NCBI RefSeq assembly: GCF_905372115.1
Contig: NZ_CAJPNR010000026.1
Location: 1 to 27,144 of the forward strand
Length of the DNA: 27,144 bases
Source of the DNA: an uncultured Streptococcus sp.
Lineage (GTDB): Bacteria > Bacillota > Bacilli > Lactobacillales > Streptococcaceae
Direction: 5' to 3'
Below the pieces are notes generated by a model that saw nothing but the letters and a program-made list of their open reading frames with translations, did not search any database and was not told the DNA's origin. Each line of letters opens with the position of its first letter. Positions within the stretch are counted from its first letter, which is position 1. Made by a program: the position numbers and the translations under genes. This document shows, piece after piece, positions 7,258 to 15,669 of this stretch.

Positions 7258-7740
7258 TTAAATCACATGGCGTTCAAAGGCATCATCTGAGATTCCTTGG
7301 CTGAGAATAAGTTTAGCCCATTCTTTGGCTGAGAAAAGGCTGTGATCCTTGTAGTTTCCGCAGGATTCAATGGTTGTTCCAGGGACATCTTCCCAGCTAG
7401 TTGACTCAGCGATTTCTTCCAGACAGGATTTGATGACCTGAGCAATCTGGCTGGAGCTGTGTTGGCCCCACATAATCATGTGAAAACCAGTGCGACAGCC
7501 AAAAGGTGAGCAGTCAATCATACCATCAATGCGCTTGCGAATCAGCATGGCCAGCAAATGCTCGATGGTATGCAGACCGGCTGTCGGGATTGAATCTTCA
7601 TTCGGCTGAACCAGACGGATATCAAAATTGGAAATGATGTCGCCTTTAGGGCCAGTTTCTTCTCCGATAAGGCGGACATAAGGCGCTTTGACAATGGTGT
7701 GATCCAGCTCAAAGCTTTCGACGATAACTTCTTTAGACAT
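7258..7740 (-). CDS. luxS: S-ribosylhomocysteine lyase (autoinducer-2 synthase)
   Basis: Cytoplasmic metalloenzyme of the activated methyl cycle. It splits S-ribosylhomocysteine into homocysteine and the AI-2 precursor DPD. The 160-aa product has the metal ligands His57 and His61 in HTIEH and Cys127 in ESCGNY, and the catalytic Cys82 in FGCRTGF. I set the start at 7740 (MSKEVIVESFELDHT) because AAGGAG lies 7 nt upstream; the in-frame ATG 24 nt earlier sits upstream of that site. The gene is transcribed alone, from an extended -10 about 115 nt upstream. Confidence 0.96.
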   Translation of the reverse strand: MSKEVIVESFELDHTIVKAPYVRLIGEETGPKGDIISNFDIRLVQPNEDSIPTAGLHTIEHLLAMLIRKRIDGMIDCSPFGCRTGFHMIMWGQHSSSQIAQVIKSCLEEIAESTSWEDVPGTTIESCGNYKDHSLFSAKEWAKLILSQGISDDAFERHVI

Positions 7741-7854
7741 GGTTTCTCCTTTACAATGTAGCAAGTGCGAGAAGGTTTTTCTAGTGATATCAAGCCATAA
7801 GTTTGTCTTGTTAGGTAAGAAAAATCCTGTCTCATAGACACCTTTTCTTCTCTG

Positions 7855-7863
7855 ATTATAGCA
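7855..7863 (-). promoter_or_regulatory. Extended -10 promoter for luxS
   Basis: TGCTATAAT on the minus strand, without a good -35. It predicts a leader of roughly 108 nt before the luxS ATG. The leader contains a small TGTCT/AGACA hairpin and a short out-of-frame reading frame. Confidence 0.65.
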
Positions 7864-8028
7864 TAAAAAAATTTTATTTGGGAATAAAGTTCAAGTTTTA
7901 GGAAAATGAAAAGTTTGAATAATCTTGCTTATGGTTTGAAAAAGTTTTGGTGCACAGGCTTCTACAAACTTTTATGATTTTGTCGGTGAAAATTGGACAA
8001 AAGCTTTCTTGAATTTCAAAAAATAGGT
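7864..8028. other. AT-rich spacer between divergent luxS and rny
   Basis: The luxS-rny gap as a whole (7741-8104) is 364 bp. It holds the luxS leader and promoter, this AT-rich stretch, and the rny promoter. Within this part I see an inverted repeat AAAAGTTT...AAACTTTT near 7941-7975 without a good T-run, and a near-palindrome TTGAATTTCAA at 8009-8019. I see no gene. Confidence 0.4.
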
Positions 8029-8057
8029 TTGTGAATTTTTTAGATTTGTGATAGAAT
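8029..8057 (+). promoter_or_regulatory. Sigma-A promoter for rny
   Basis: TTGTGA (8029-8034), a 17-bp spacer and TAGAAT (8052-8057) with extended TG at 8049-8050. Transcription would start near 8064, leaving a leader of about 40 nt that contains the perfect palindrome TTGAATTCAA (8069-8078). Confidence 0.72.
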
Positions 8058-8104
8058 AGTATGGAATTTTGAATTCAACAATTAAATAGATTTGGAGTAA
8101 AAAC

Positions 8105-9718
8105 ATGGACCTATTTCCTATAATTATGTCTGTTTTTGCTGCCATCATTGGTTTAGTGATTGGATATGTAAGTGTCTCGGCTAAGATGAAATCATCTAAA
8201 GAAGCTGCAGAGCTTACTCTTTTAAATGCTGAACAAGAAGCAACCAATTTACGCGGACAGGCTGAACGCGAAGCTGATTTGATTATCAAAGAAGCCAAGC
8301 GGGAAACAAGTTCGCTTAAAAAAGAAGCACTTTTGGAGGCAAAAGAAGAAGCCAGAAAATATCGTGAACAAGTTGATGCAGAATTTAAGTCTGAACGTCA
8401 AGAGTTGAAACAAATCGAAAGCCGCTTGACAGAGCGCGCTTCTACCCTTGACCGCAAAGACGATAATTTAAGCAACAAAGAAAAGGCTTTGGAGCAAAAA
8501 GAACAAAGTCTCTCAGATAAATCTAAACACATTGATGCGCGTGAAGAACAAGTAGCGGAACTTGAAAAGCAGAAGGCAGCAGAGCTGGAGCGAGTTGCTT
8601 CGCTATCGCAGACAGAAGCGCGTGATATTATTTTGACGCAGACCGAAGACAAGCTTTCTAAAGAGATTGCGACTAGGATTCGGGATGCGGAGCAAGATAT
8701 CAAAGAGCGGTCTGACAAGGTTGCGAAGAATATCTTGGTCCAAGCCATGCAGCGTATTGCCGGTGATTACGTCGCTGAGCAAACCAACTCAACGGTGCAT
8801 CTGCCAGATGACAGTATGAAGGGGCGGATTATTGGCCGGGAAGGTCGCAATATCCGAACTTTTGAAAGTCTGACTGGTATTGATGTCATCATTGATGATA
8901 CGCCTGAAGTAGTCACTCTCTCAGGTTTTGATCCGATTCGCCGCGAAATTGCTCGTATGACTATGGAAGCACTCTTGAAAGACGGTCGCATTCATCCAGC
9001 TCGCATCGAGGAGTTGGTTGAGAAGAACCGTCTGGAAATTGACAATCGCATCCGTGAGTACGGGGAAGCCGCAGCTTATGAAATCGGAGCACCTAACCTG
9101 CATCCTGATTTGATGAAAATCATGGGTCGCTTGCAGTTCCGTACTTCTTATGGTCAGAACGTCCTTCGGCACTCTATTGAGGTTGCCAAGCTTTCCGGCA
9201 TCATCGCTGGTGAGCTTGGTGAAAATGCCAATTTAGCCCGCCGTGCTGGATTCCTCCATGATATTGGCAAGTCTATCGACCGTGAGGTTGAAGGCAGCCA
9301 CGTGGAAATCGGGACAGAACTGGCTCGTAAGTACAAGGAGCATCCAATCGTTGTTAATACGATTGCCAGCCACCACGGGGATGTGGAAGCAGAAAGTGTC
9401 ATTGCTGTTATCGTAGCTGCAGCAGATGCTCTCAGTGCCGCTCGGCCAGGAGCTCGTAGTGAATCTCTGGAAAGCTATATCAAGCGTCTCCAAGATTTGG
9501 AAGAAATCGCTAATAGTTTCAAGGGTGTCAAGAACAGCTTTGCTTTACAAGCTGGCCGGGAAATCCGGATTATGGTTCAGCCGGACAAGATTAAGGATGA
9601 CAAGATTACGATTTTGGCGCACGATGTTCGTGAAAAAATCGAAAACAACTTGGAATATCCAGGCAATATCAAAGTTACGGTTATCCGTGAGATGCGTGCC
9701 GTCGACTACGCAAAATAA
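8105..9718 (+). CDS. rny: Ribonuclease Y
   Basis: Membrane-anchored endoribonuclease that starts mRNA decay in many Firmicutes. The 537-aa protein has an N-terminal membrane helix (about 4-25), a long charged coiled coil (about 30-210), a KH RNA-binding domain with GRIIGREGRN (240-249), and an HD hydrolase domain with RHSIEV (355-360), the HD pair His385-Asp386 in FLHDIGKS, and SHHGD (422-426). The order and length match the family. GGAG lies 7 nt before the ATG. It is a single-gene unit with its own promoter and a strong terminator directly after the stop. Confidence 0.97.
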   Translation: MDLFPIIMSVFAAIIGLVIGYVSVSAKMKSSKEAAELTLLNAEQEATNLRGQAEREADLIIKEAKRETSSLKKEALLEAKEEARKYREQVDAEFKSERQELKQIESRLTERASTLDRKDDNLSNKEKALEQKEQSLSDKSKHIDAREEQVAELEKQKAAELERVASLSQTEARDIILTQTEDKLSKEIATRIRDAEQDIKERSDKVAKNILVQAMQRIAGDYVAEQTNSTVHLPDDSMKGRIIGREGRNIRTFESLTGIDVIIDDTPEVVTLSGFDPIRREIARMTMEALLKDGRIHPARIEELVEKNRLEIDNRIREYGEAAAYEIGAPNLHPDLMKIMGRLQFRTSYGQNVLRHSIEVAKLSGIIAGELGENANLARRAGFLHDIGKSIDREVEGSHVEIGTELARKYKEHPIVVNTIASHHGDVEAESVIAVIVAAADALSAARPGARSESLESYIKRLQDLEEIANSFKGVKNSFALQAGREIRIMVQPDKIKDDKITILAHDVREKIENNLEYPGNIKVTVIREMRAVDYAK

Positions 9719-9721
9719 AGA

Positions 9722-9754
9722 AAAAAAGCAGTCTGGTAACAGATTGCTTTTTTC
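9722..9754 (+). terminator. Rho-independent terminator of rny
   Basis: A 14-bp stem (9722-9735 with 9740-9753, one G-U pair) with the tetraloop GTAA and a T-run. It begins a few bases after the rny stop. From here to the gmk promoter (9755-9852) I see nothing else. Confidence 0.9.
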
Positions 9755-9852
9755 TTGAATTATCTGCTGGTCTATTTTGTTTTCCGTATGATTGCTTGCT
9801 TAATTTTTCTATTTTCTCAAAACTCTAGACACATACATTTCTTCCTATCCTC

Positions 9853-9881
9853 TTGAAATATCAGCCTAATTTTGTTACACT
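9853..9881 (+). promoter_or_regulatory. Sigma-A promoter for gmk-rpoZ-priA
   Basis: TTGAAA (9853-9858), a 17-bp spacer and TACACT (9876-9881). Transcription would begin about 20 nt before the gmk start. Confidence 0.7.
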
Positions 9882-9908
9882 AGATAGAAAGACTGTGAAG
9901 GAGACATG

Positions 9909-10538
9909 ATGACGGAACGAGGCTTACTAATCGTCTTTTCTGGTCCCTCTGGTGTAGGAAAAGGGACTGTTAGACGAGAAATTTTTGAAAGCACTGATAA
10001 TCAATTTCAGTACTCGGTATCTATGACGACTCGTCCTCAGCGTCCAGGTGAAGTGGATGGAGTTGACTATTTCTTCCGTACTCGCGAGGAGTTTGAAGAG
10101 CTGATTCGTCAGGGACAGATGCTGGAGTATGCAGAGTATGTAGGAAACTACTATGGGACGCCTCTGACTTATGTCAATGAAACGCTGGATAAAGGTATTG
10201 ATGTCTTCCTAGAGATTGAGGTTCAGGGAGCTTTGCAAGTCAAGAAAAAAGTTCCAGATGCCGTCTTTATTTTTTTGACTCCTCCAGACTTAGAAGAGCT
10301 CAAAGACCGCTTGGTCGGACGTGGGACAGATAGTGCTGAGATTATCGCTCAGCGCATAGAAAAGGCTAAAGAAGAAATTGCCCTCATGCGCGAGTATGAT
10401 TATGCCATTGTCAATGATCAGGTGCCGCTGGCTGCCGACCGTGTCAAGCGCGTGATTGAAGCAGAGCATTTCCGAGTAGATCGTGTTATCGGCCGTTATC
10501 AGGACATGCTTCCAAAAAATGAAACGATTATTCGATAG
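9909..10538 (+). CDS. gmk: Guanylate kinase
   Basis: Phosphorylates GMP to GDP with ATP, an essential step of guanine nucleotide synthesis. The 209-aa cytosolic enzyme has the P-loop GPSGVGKGT (12-20), the GMP-binding stretch SVSMTTRPQRPGEVDGVDYF and the lid region with RIEKAKEEI. Two adjacent ATG codons (9906 and 9909) are possible. I prefer 9909 because AAGGAG then lies at a normal 5-nt spacing rather than 2, giving MTERGLLIVFSGPSG. rpoZ follows after 25 nt and is usually cotranscribed with gmk in Firmicutes. Confidence 0.96.
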   Translation: MTERGLLIVFSGPSGVGKGTVRREIFESTDNQFQYSVSMTTRPQRPGEVDGVDYFFRTREEFEELIRQGQMLEYAEYVGNYYGTPLTYVNETLDKGIDVFLEIEVQGALQVKKKVPDAVFIFLTPPDLEELKDRLVGRGTDSAEIIAQRIEKAKEEIALMREYDYAIVNDQVPLAADRVKRVIEAEHFRVDRVIGRYQDMLPKNETIIR

Positions 10539-10563
10539 AAAGTTAGAAATTAGGTAGAAAATT

Positions 10564-10878
10564 ATGATGTTAAAACCGTCTATTGACACTTTGCTGGACA
10601 AGGTTCCGTCAAAATATTCCTTGGTTATTTTAGAAGCTAAGCGCGCTCATGAGCTTGAAGCTGGAGCTCCCGCTACGCAGGAATTCAAGTCTGTTAAATC
10701 CACTCTTCGTGCTTTGGAAGAAATTGAATCCGGCAATGTCGTTATCCATCCAGATCCAGAAGGCAAGCGCGAGGCAGTTCGCCGTCGGGCAGAAGAAGAG
10801 CGTCTGCGTAAAGAAGAAGAAGAACGTAAGATTAAAGAGCAAATCGCTAAAGAAAAAGAAGAAGGTGAGAAGATTTAA
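10564..10878 (+). CDS. rpoZ: RNA polymerase omega subunit
   Basis: Small RNA polymerase subunit that helps beta-prime fold and join the enzyme. The 104-aa product opens MMLKPSIDTLLDKVPSKYSL and contains the core motif LVILEAKRAHEL followed by STLRALEEIESGNV, typical of streptococcal omega. The tail (about 70-104) is a highly charged Glu/Lys/Arg helix. The ribosome site is weak (TAGGTAG), and a second Met codon follows the first at once, so the true start could be one codon later. It sits between gmk and priA, as is common in Firmicutes. Confidence 0.94.
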   Translation: MMLKPSIDTLLDKVPSKYSLVILEAKRAHELEAGAPATQEFKSVKSTLRALEEIESGNVVIHPDPEGKREAVRRRAEEERLRKEEEERKIKEQIAKEKEEGEKI

Positions 10879-10938
10879 GGTTGGGGATGCTCAATCTTAT
10901 TTTTTCTGTAATGACGTTTAGGAAAGTGGGGTGAGAAT

Positions 10939-13326
10939 GTGAAGCTAGCAAAGATTATTGTGGATGTTCCTCTGATGCAGACGGACAAGCCCTATAGTTA
11001 TGCTATTCCAGAAGAGTTTGCAGGAATGCTAGCAGCTGGCATGCGAGTCCATGTCCCTTTTGGGCAGGGAAATCGCCTGATTCAGGGGATTGTGGTCGGC
11101 TTTGATGAGACGGGAGGCCAAGAAGAGCTGAAGGAAATTGCGGAAGTCCTTGATTTCAGGCCCGTCTTGAACCAGGAACAGCTCTGGCTGGCGGATGAGT
11201 TGCGCAAGTCAGTCTTTTCTTATAAGATTTCCCTTTTAAAGGCCATGCTGCCTAGTCTTCTCAACTCCAGCTATGATAAACTACTCTATCCGACGGAGCT
11301 GCTGAATGTTGAGGAACGATCAGCTATCTTTGGTCAAGAGGCTAGTCTTCGCTTTTCTGATTTGGACAAGAAAAGTCAGGCCAAGCTGATGCGACTGACC
11401 CAGACTGGCCGTATTCGGCTGGAGTATCAGGCAACGGACAAGAAGCATATTAAGACTGAGAAATGGTATCAGATCAATCATACCGCTCTGCAAAATCATG
11501 ACCTTCCCCGACAAGCTAAGAAAAAACAAGAATTAAAAGAAGTCTTGCTAGAGCAGCAGGGTAGCCGGCTCTTGGCTGATTTACGAGAAAGCTTTTCGCG
11601 CGATATTATTAATTACTTTATCAAAGAAAACCTAATTAGCATTGAAGATAGAGAAATCAGCCGTTCTGCTGCTTATTTCCAAAAGGAGCGGCAGCAGCAA
11701 AGTCTGACCTTAAATGATGAACAATCCGCAGCGGTTGCGGCAATCACTCAGAAAATTGGTCAGAGTCATTCTCAGCCAGTTCTCCTAGAAGGGGTCACAG
11801 GCAGCGGGAAGACCGAAGTTTACCTACAGGTCATCGCAGAGGCACTGGATCAAGGCAAGACAGCAATCATGCTGGTTCCAGAGATTTCTCTGACTCCTCA
11901 GGTGACCGATCGCTTTATTTCTAGATTTGGCGACCAAGTTGCAATTTTGCATTCAGGTCTGTCCGACGGTGAGAAATATGATGAATGGCGCAAGGTGGAG
12001 CGAGGAGCTGCTCAGGTTGTTGTCGGCGCGCGTTCAGCTATTTTTGCTCCGCTGACAAATATTGGAGCCATTATCATTGATGAAGAGCATGAATCATCCT
12101 ACAAGCAGGATTCCAATCCTCGCTATCATGCTAGAGAGGTGGCTCTCCTGCGAGCTCAGTACAATCAAGCTGTCTTAGTGCTGGGATCGGCGACTCCGAG
12201 CTTGGAGAGCCGTGCTCGAGCAAGCCGTGGAGTCTATGATTTTCAGCTGCTCAGCAAGCGCGCAAATCCGCTGGCGCAGATTCCTCAAGTGGAAGTGGTG
12301 GATTTTCGGGATTATATCGGCCAGCATGAAGCCAGTAATTTCACGCCAGTCCTGCTAGATGCTATTCAAGATCGTCTGGATAAGGGAGAACAGACGGTTC
12401 TCATGCTCAACAGGCGGGGGTATTCCAGCTTTGTTATGTGTCGGGAATGTGGGACCGTTGATAGCTGTCCTAACTGTGATATTTCTCTGACTCTGCATAT
12501 GGACACCAAGACCATGAACTGCCACTACTGTGGTTTTACTAAGAATATTCCTCAGTCTTGTCCTAACTGTGCCAGTCGTAGCATTCGCTATTATGGGACT
12601 GGGACGCAGAAAGCTTATGATGAGTTGGTTCAGCTCTTTCCGCAGGCTCGCATTTTGCGGATGGATGTAGATACGACCCGTAAGAAAGGCAGTCATGAAG
12701 CCATTTTAGAAAGCTTTGGTCAGGGTCAGGCAGATATTCTCTTAGGCACCCAGATGATTGCCAAGGGATTGGATTTTCCAAACGTGACGCTAGTTGGTGT
12801 ACTCAATGCGGATACTGCTCTTAATCTACCGGACTTTCGCTCTTCAGAGCGAACTTTCCAGCTGCTGACTCAGGTGGCTGGCCGTGCTGGTCGGGCTGAA
12901 AAGGCTGGTCAGGTCTTTATCCAGTCCTACAATCCTCATCATTATGCCATTGAATTTGCCAAGCAGCAGGATTATGAAGGCTTCTATGCTTATGAAATGG
13001 GAATCCGTCGGCAGCTAGGCTACCCGCCTTATTACTTTACGGTCGGTCTAACCCTGTCCCACAAGGACGAAGAGACAGCAGTGCGAAAAGCCTATGAGGT
13101 TATGGATATTCTGCGGAGCGGTCTGTCAGAAAAAGTGCAAATCCTAGGTCCAACGCCGAAGCCCATTGCCCGTACCCACAATCTCTATCATTATCAGATT
13201 TTGCTCAAATATCGCTTTGAGGACAAGCTGCAGGTGACACTAAATCAAGTCTTGGACTGGACACAGAATCGGGACAATAAAGATTTACGCCTGACAATTG
13301 ATAATGAACCACAAAATTTTATGTAA
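10939..13326 (+). CDS. priA: Primosomal protein N' (replication restart helicase PriA)
   Basis: Superfamily 2 DNA helicase that recognises stalled forks and reloads the replicative helicase. The 795-aa protein has an N-terminal DNA-binding domain (about 1-110), Walker A GVTGSGKT (285-292), the DEEH box (381-384) and GSATPS (416-421). Zinc-binding cysteines lie at 501, 504, 510, 513, 528, 531, 541 and 544. The C-terminal helicase motifs GTQMIAKGLDFPNVTLVG and QVAGRAGRAEK are present. All key residues are intact. The start is GTG with GGGGTGAG upstream; an ATG that overlaps it by one base is out of frame and followed at once by TGA. It follows rpoZ after 60 nt. Confidence 0.97.
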   Translation: MKLAKIIVDVPLMQTDKPYSYAIPEEFAGMLAAGMRVHVPFGQGNRLIQGIVVGFDETGGQEELKEIAEVLDFRPVLNQEQLWLADELRKSVFSYKISLLKAMLPSLLNSSYDKLLYPTELLNVEERSAIFGQEASLRFSDLDKKSQAKLMRLTQTGRIRLEYQATDKKHIKTEKWYQINHTALQNHDLPRQAKKKQELKEVLLEQQGSRLLADLRESFSRDIINYFIKENLISIEDREISRSAAYFQKERQQQSLTLNDEQSAAVAAITQKIGQSHSQPVLLEGVTGSGKTEVYLQVIAEALDQGKTAIMLVPEISLTPQVTDRFISRFGDQVAILHSGLSDGEKYDEWRKVERGAAQVVVGARSAIFAPLTNIGAIIIDEEHESSYKQDSNPRYHAREVALLRAQYNQAVLVLGSATPSLESRARASRGVYDFQLLSKRANPLAQIPQVEVVDFRDYIGQHEASNFTPVLLDAIQDRLDKGEQTVLMLNRRGYSSFVMCRECGTVDSCPNCDISLTLHMDTKTMNCHYCGFTKNIPQSCPNCASRSIRYYGTGTQKAYDELVQLFPQARILRMDVDTTRKKGSHEAILESFGQGQADILLGTQMIAKGLDFPNVTLVGVLNADTALNLPDFRSSERTFQLLTQVAGRAGRAEKAGQVFIQSYNPHHYAIEFAKQQDYEGFYAYEMGIRRQLGYPPYYFTVGLTLSHKDEETAVRKAYEVMDILRSGLSEKVQILGPTPKPIARTHNLYHYQILLKYRFEDKLQVTLNQVLDWTQNRDNKDLRLTIDNEPQNFM

Positions 13327-13365
13327 AGCTTTTTAGCCGAGATTAAGGTTGTTGTAGGCGACTTC

Positions 13366-13374
13366 TGATATAAT
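13366..13374 (+). promoter_or_regulatory. Extended -10 promoter for fmt-rsmB-stp-stkP
   Basis: TGATATAAT, a perfect extended -10, in the 77-bp gap after priA. There is no clear -35. Read-through from priA is also possible, since I see no terminator between the two genes. Confidence 0.6.
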
Positions 13375-13403
13375 AAGGGAAGGAACAAAGAAGGAATCAA
13401 TAG

Positions 13404-14345
13404 TTGAAAATGATGAAAATAATATTTATGGGAACGCCGGACTTCTCAGCGACTGTCCTAAAAGGACTGCTGTCCAGCAGTCAATACGAAGTATTAGCAG
13501 TAGTGACGCAGCCGGACCGGGCCGTTGGCCGAAAAAGAGAGATACGTATGACTCCAGTAAAAGAATTGGCCTTGGAATACAAGCTACCGGTTTATCAACC
13601 GGAAAAGCTGGCTCAAAGCTCGGGTTTAGAGGAGTTGATGAACTTAGAAGCAGATGGTATTGTCACAGCTGCATTTGGACAGTTTTTGCCTAGCCGCTTG
13701 CTAGACAGTGTTGACTTTGCGGTGAATGTTCATGCCTCTTTGTTGCCTAAATACCGAGGTGGGGCTCCCATTCACTACGCTCTGATCAACGGCGATGAGC
13801 AGGCAGGCGTTACTATTATGGAAATGGTCAAGGAAATGGATGCTGGAGACATGATAGCCAGCAGAGCAATAGCCATTGAAGAGACTGACAACGTTGGAAC
13901 TCTCTTTGAGAAATTGGCGCTTATCGGTCGAGATCTATTATTGGATGTACTGCCAGCTTATAGGGAAGGGCAGATTACACCTCAGCCGCAGGATCCTAGT
14001 CAGGTCACTTTCTCTCCGAATATCAGCCCAGAAGAAGAGCGGATAGACTGGAGCAAAACAAACCGCCAAATTTTCAATCAAATTCGTGGCATGTATCCTT
14101 GGCCGGTAGCTCATACCTTGCTGCAAGGGCAACGTTTTAAGATTTACGAAGCAGATATGACGGCTGGCAGCGGTCAGCCTGGACAGATATTGTCTATTAG
14201 TAAAAAAGAGCTTGTGGTCGCAGCTGGTCAGGGAGCTCTCTCGCTGAAGACAGTTCAGCCTGCTGGTAAGCCCAAGATGGCTATCGTTGATTTTTTGAAT
14301 GGACTGGGCCGCAGCCTGTCCATAGGAGATACTTTTGGAAAGTAA
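13404..14345 (+). CDS. fmt: Methionyl-tRNA formyltransferase
   Basis: Formylates the initiator Met-tRNA using 10-formyltetrahydrofolate. The 313-aa protein has the N-terminal IIFMGTPDFSATVL, the catalytic Asn108 and His110 in FAVNVHASLLP, RGGAPIHYALINGD, and Asp146 in KEMDAGDM, matching Asn106, His108 and Asp144 of E. coli. The C-terminal domain contains RGMYPWPVAHT. I list the TTG at 13404 as start because AAGGA sits 8 nt before it. The ATG codons at 13410 and 13413 would have a 14-17 nt spacing, but they cannot be excluded. Its end overlaps rsmB by 11 nt. Confidence 0.95.
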   Translation: MKMMKIIFMGTPDFSATVLKGLLSSSQYEVLAVVTQPDRAVGRKREIRMTPVKELALEYKLPVYQPEKLAQSSGLEELMNLEADGIVTAAFGQFLPSRLLDSVDFAVNVHASLLPKYRGGAPIHYALINGDEQAGVTIMEMVKEMDAGDMIASRAIAIEETDNVGTLFEKLALIGRDLLLDVLPAYREGQITPQPQDPSQVTFSPNISPEEERIDWSKTNRQIFNQIRGMYPWPVAHTLLQGQRFKIYEADMTAGSGQPGQILSISKKELVVAAGQGALSLKTVQPAGKPKMAIVDFLNGLGRSLSIGDTFGK

Positions 14346-15651
14346 GCAAAAAACGGCCCGTTGGCAGGCCTTGGAAATTTTGGAAGAAGTTTTTGAAGAA
14401 GGCGCCTATTCCAATATCGCCATAAACCAAGCACTGAGTCAAAGCCAACTGAGTCAAGCAGATAAAGGTCTGGTAACAGAGCTGGTTTACGGCACAGTTG
14501 CTCGGAAAATCACTCTGGAGTGGTATTTATCCCATCTGATTGAGGATAGGGACAAATTGGATAACTGGCTCTACATTCTGCTTATGCTCAGTCTGTACCA
14601 GATGCTCTATCTGGATAAAATCCCTCAGCATGCAGTTGTTCATGAGGCTGTTGAAATTGCGAAAATACGTAAACGAGGCAGCGAAAAATTTGTCAATGCC
14701 TTGTTACGTAGGATTGAGCGTGAGGGTGTGGCTGATTTTGAAACAATCAAGCGCAAAAACAAGCGCTATTCGATCCAGTATTCTCTGCCGGTCTGGCTGG
14801 TCAAAGCATTGATAGAAGAGTATGGCGAAGAAAGAGCTCTAGCTATCTTTACCAGTCTTTTTGTTCGCAGCAAAGCTAGCATTCGCGTGACAGATATGTC
14901 GCGAAAGGCTGAGCTTCGTCAGCTTTTAGGGGCTGAGGACTCGCTCTTGTCTCCGTCAGCCTTGGTTAAGAAACAGGGGTATTTTGCTGGACATCAGCTC
15001 TTTGAAAGCGGAGCGATTACGATTCAGGATGAGTCTAGCCAGCTTGTGGCGCCGACTCTGGCCATAGAAGGGGAGGAGCAGATTTTAGATGCCTGCAGTG
15101 CACCGGGCGGCAAGACTGCCCACATGGCTTCCTATCTGACGAGCGGCCACATTACAGCCTTGGACCTCTACGATCATAAGTTAGAGCTCGTAGAAGAAAA
15201 TGCAGAACGGCTGGATCTGGCTGATAAAATCACCACTAAAAAGCTGGACGCGACCAAGGTGTTTGAGACTTTTGGCCCAGATGCTTTCGATAAAATCCTG
15301 GTGGACGCTCCTTGCTCAGGTATTGGCTTAATTCGCCGCAAACCAGATATAAAATATAATAAAGAAAATGCAGATTTTGAGAATTTACAAAAAATTCAGC
15401 TGGATATACTAGACAGCGTTTGTCAAAGTCTACGTAAAGGTGGTATAATAGCTTATAGTACTTGCACGATTATGGCCAAAGAGAATTTTGAGGTTGTCGA
15501 TAAATTTCTGGCCAGCCATCCGAATTTTGAGCAAGTCTTATTAGACCATGAAAGAAAAGATATCGTCAAAGACGGCTGTATCTTGATTACGCCGGAATTA
15601 TATGAAAGCGACGGATTTTTTATCAGTCAATTTAGGAAGATATCGGAATAA
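14335..15651 (+). CDS. rsmB: 16S rRNA m5C967 methyltransferase RsmB (Sun)
   Basis: Methylates cytosine 967 (E. coli numbering) of 16S rRNA using SAM. The 438-aa protein has an N-terminal NusB-like RNA-binding domain (about 5-130) and a C-terminal methyltransferase domain. The latter shows the SAM loop DACSAPGGKT (252-261), catalytic motif VDAPCSGIG with Cys327, and YSTCTI with the second cysteine Cys377. The start is TTG, overlapping the end of fmt by 11 nt, with AGGAG 6 nt upstream inside the fmt coding region. That arrangement implies coupled translation. stp follows after 18 nt. Confidence 0.96.
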   Translation: MESKQKTARWQALEILEEVFEEGAYSNIAINQALSQSQLSQADKGLVTELVYGTVARKITLEWYLSHLIEDRDKLDNWLYILLMLSLYQMLYLDKIPQHAVVHEAVEIAKIRKRGSEKFVNALLRRIEREGVADFETIKRKNKRYSIQYSLPVWLVKALIEEYGEERALAIFTSLFVRSKASIRVTDMSRKAELRQLLGAEDSLLSPSALVKKQGYFAGHQLFESGAITIQDESSQLVAPTLAIEGEEQILDACSAPGGKTAHMASYLTSGHITALDLYDHKLELVEENAERLDLADKITTKKLDATKVFETFGPDAFDKILVDAPCSGIGLIRRKPDIKYNKENADFENLQKIQLDILDSVCQSLRKGGIIAYSTCTIMAKENFEVVDKFLASHPNFEQVLLDHERKDIVKDGCILITPELYESDGFFISQFRKISE

Positions 15652-15669
15652 GAGGAGGAAACTGACAGT

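Noticed and set aside
7741..7764. Eight extra residues on LuxS
   Set aside because: The upstream ATG is 5' of the ribosome site; the conserved protein starts at 7740.
10290..10842. Open frames antisense to gmk and rpoZ
   Set aside because: Products are low-complexity mirror images of the Glu/Lys-rich coding strand; no start signals.
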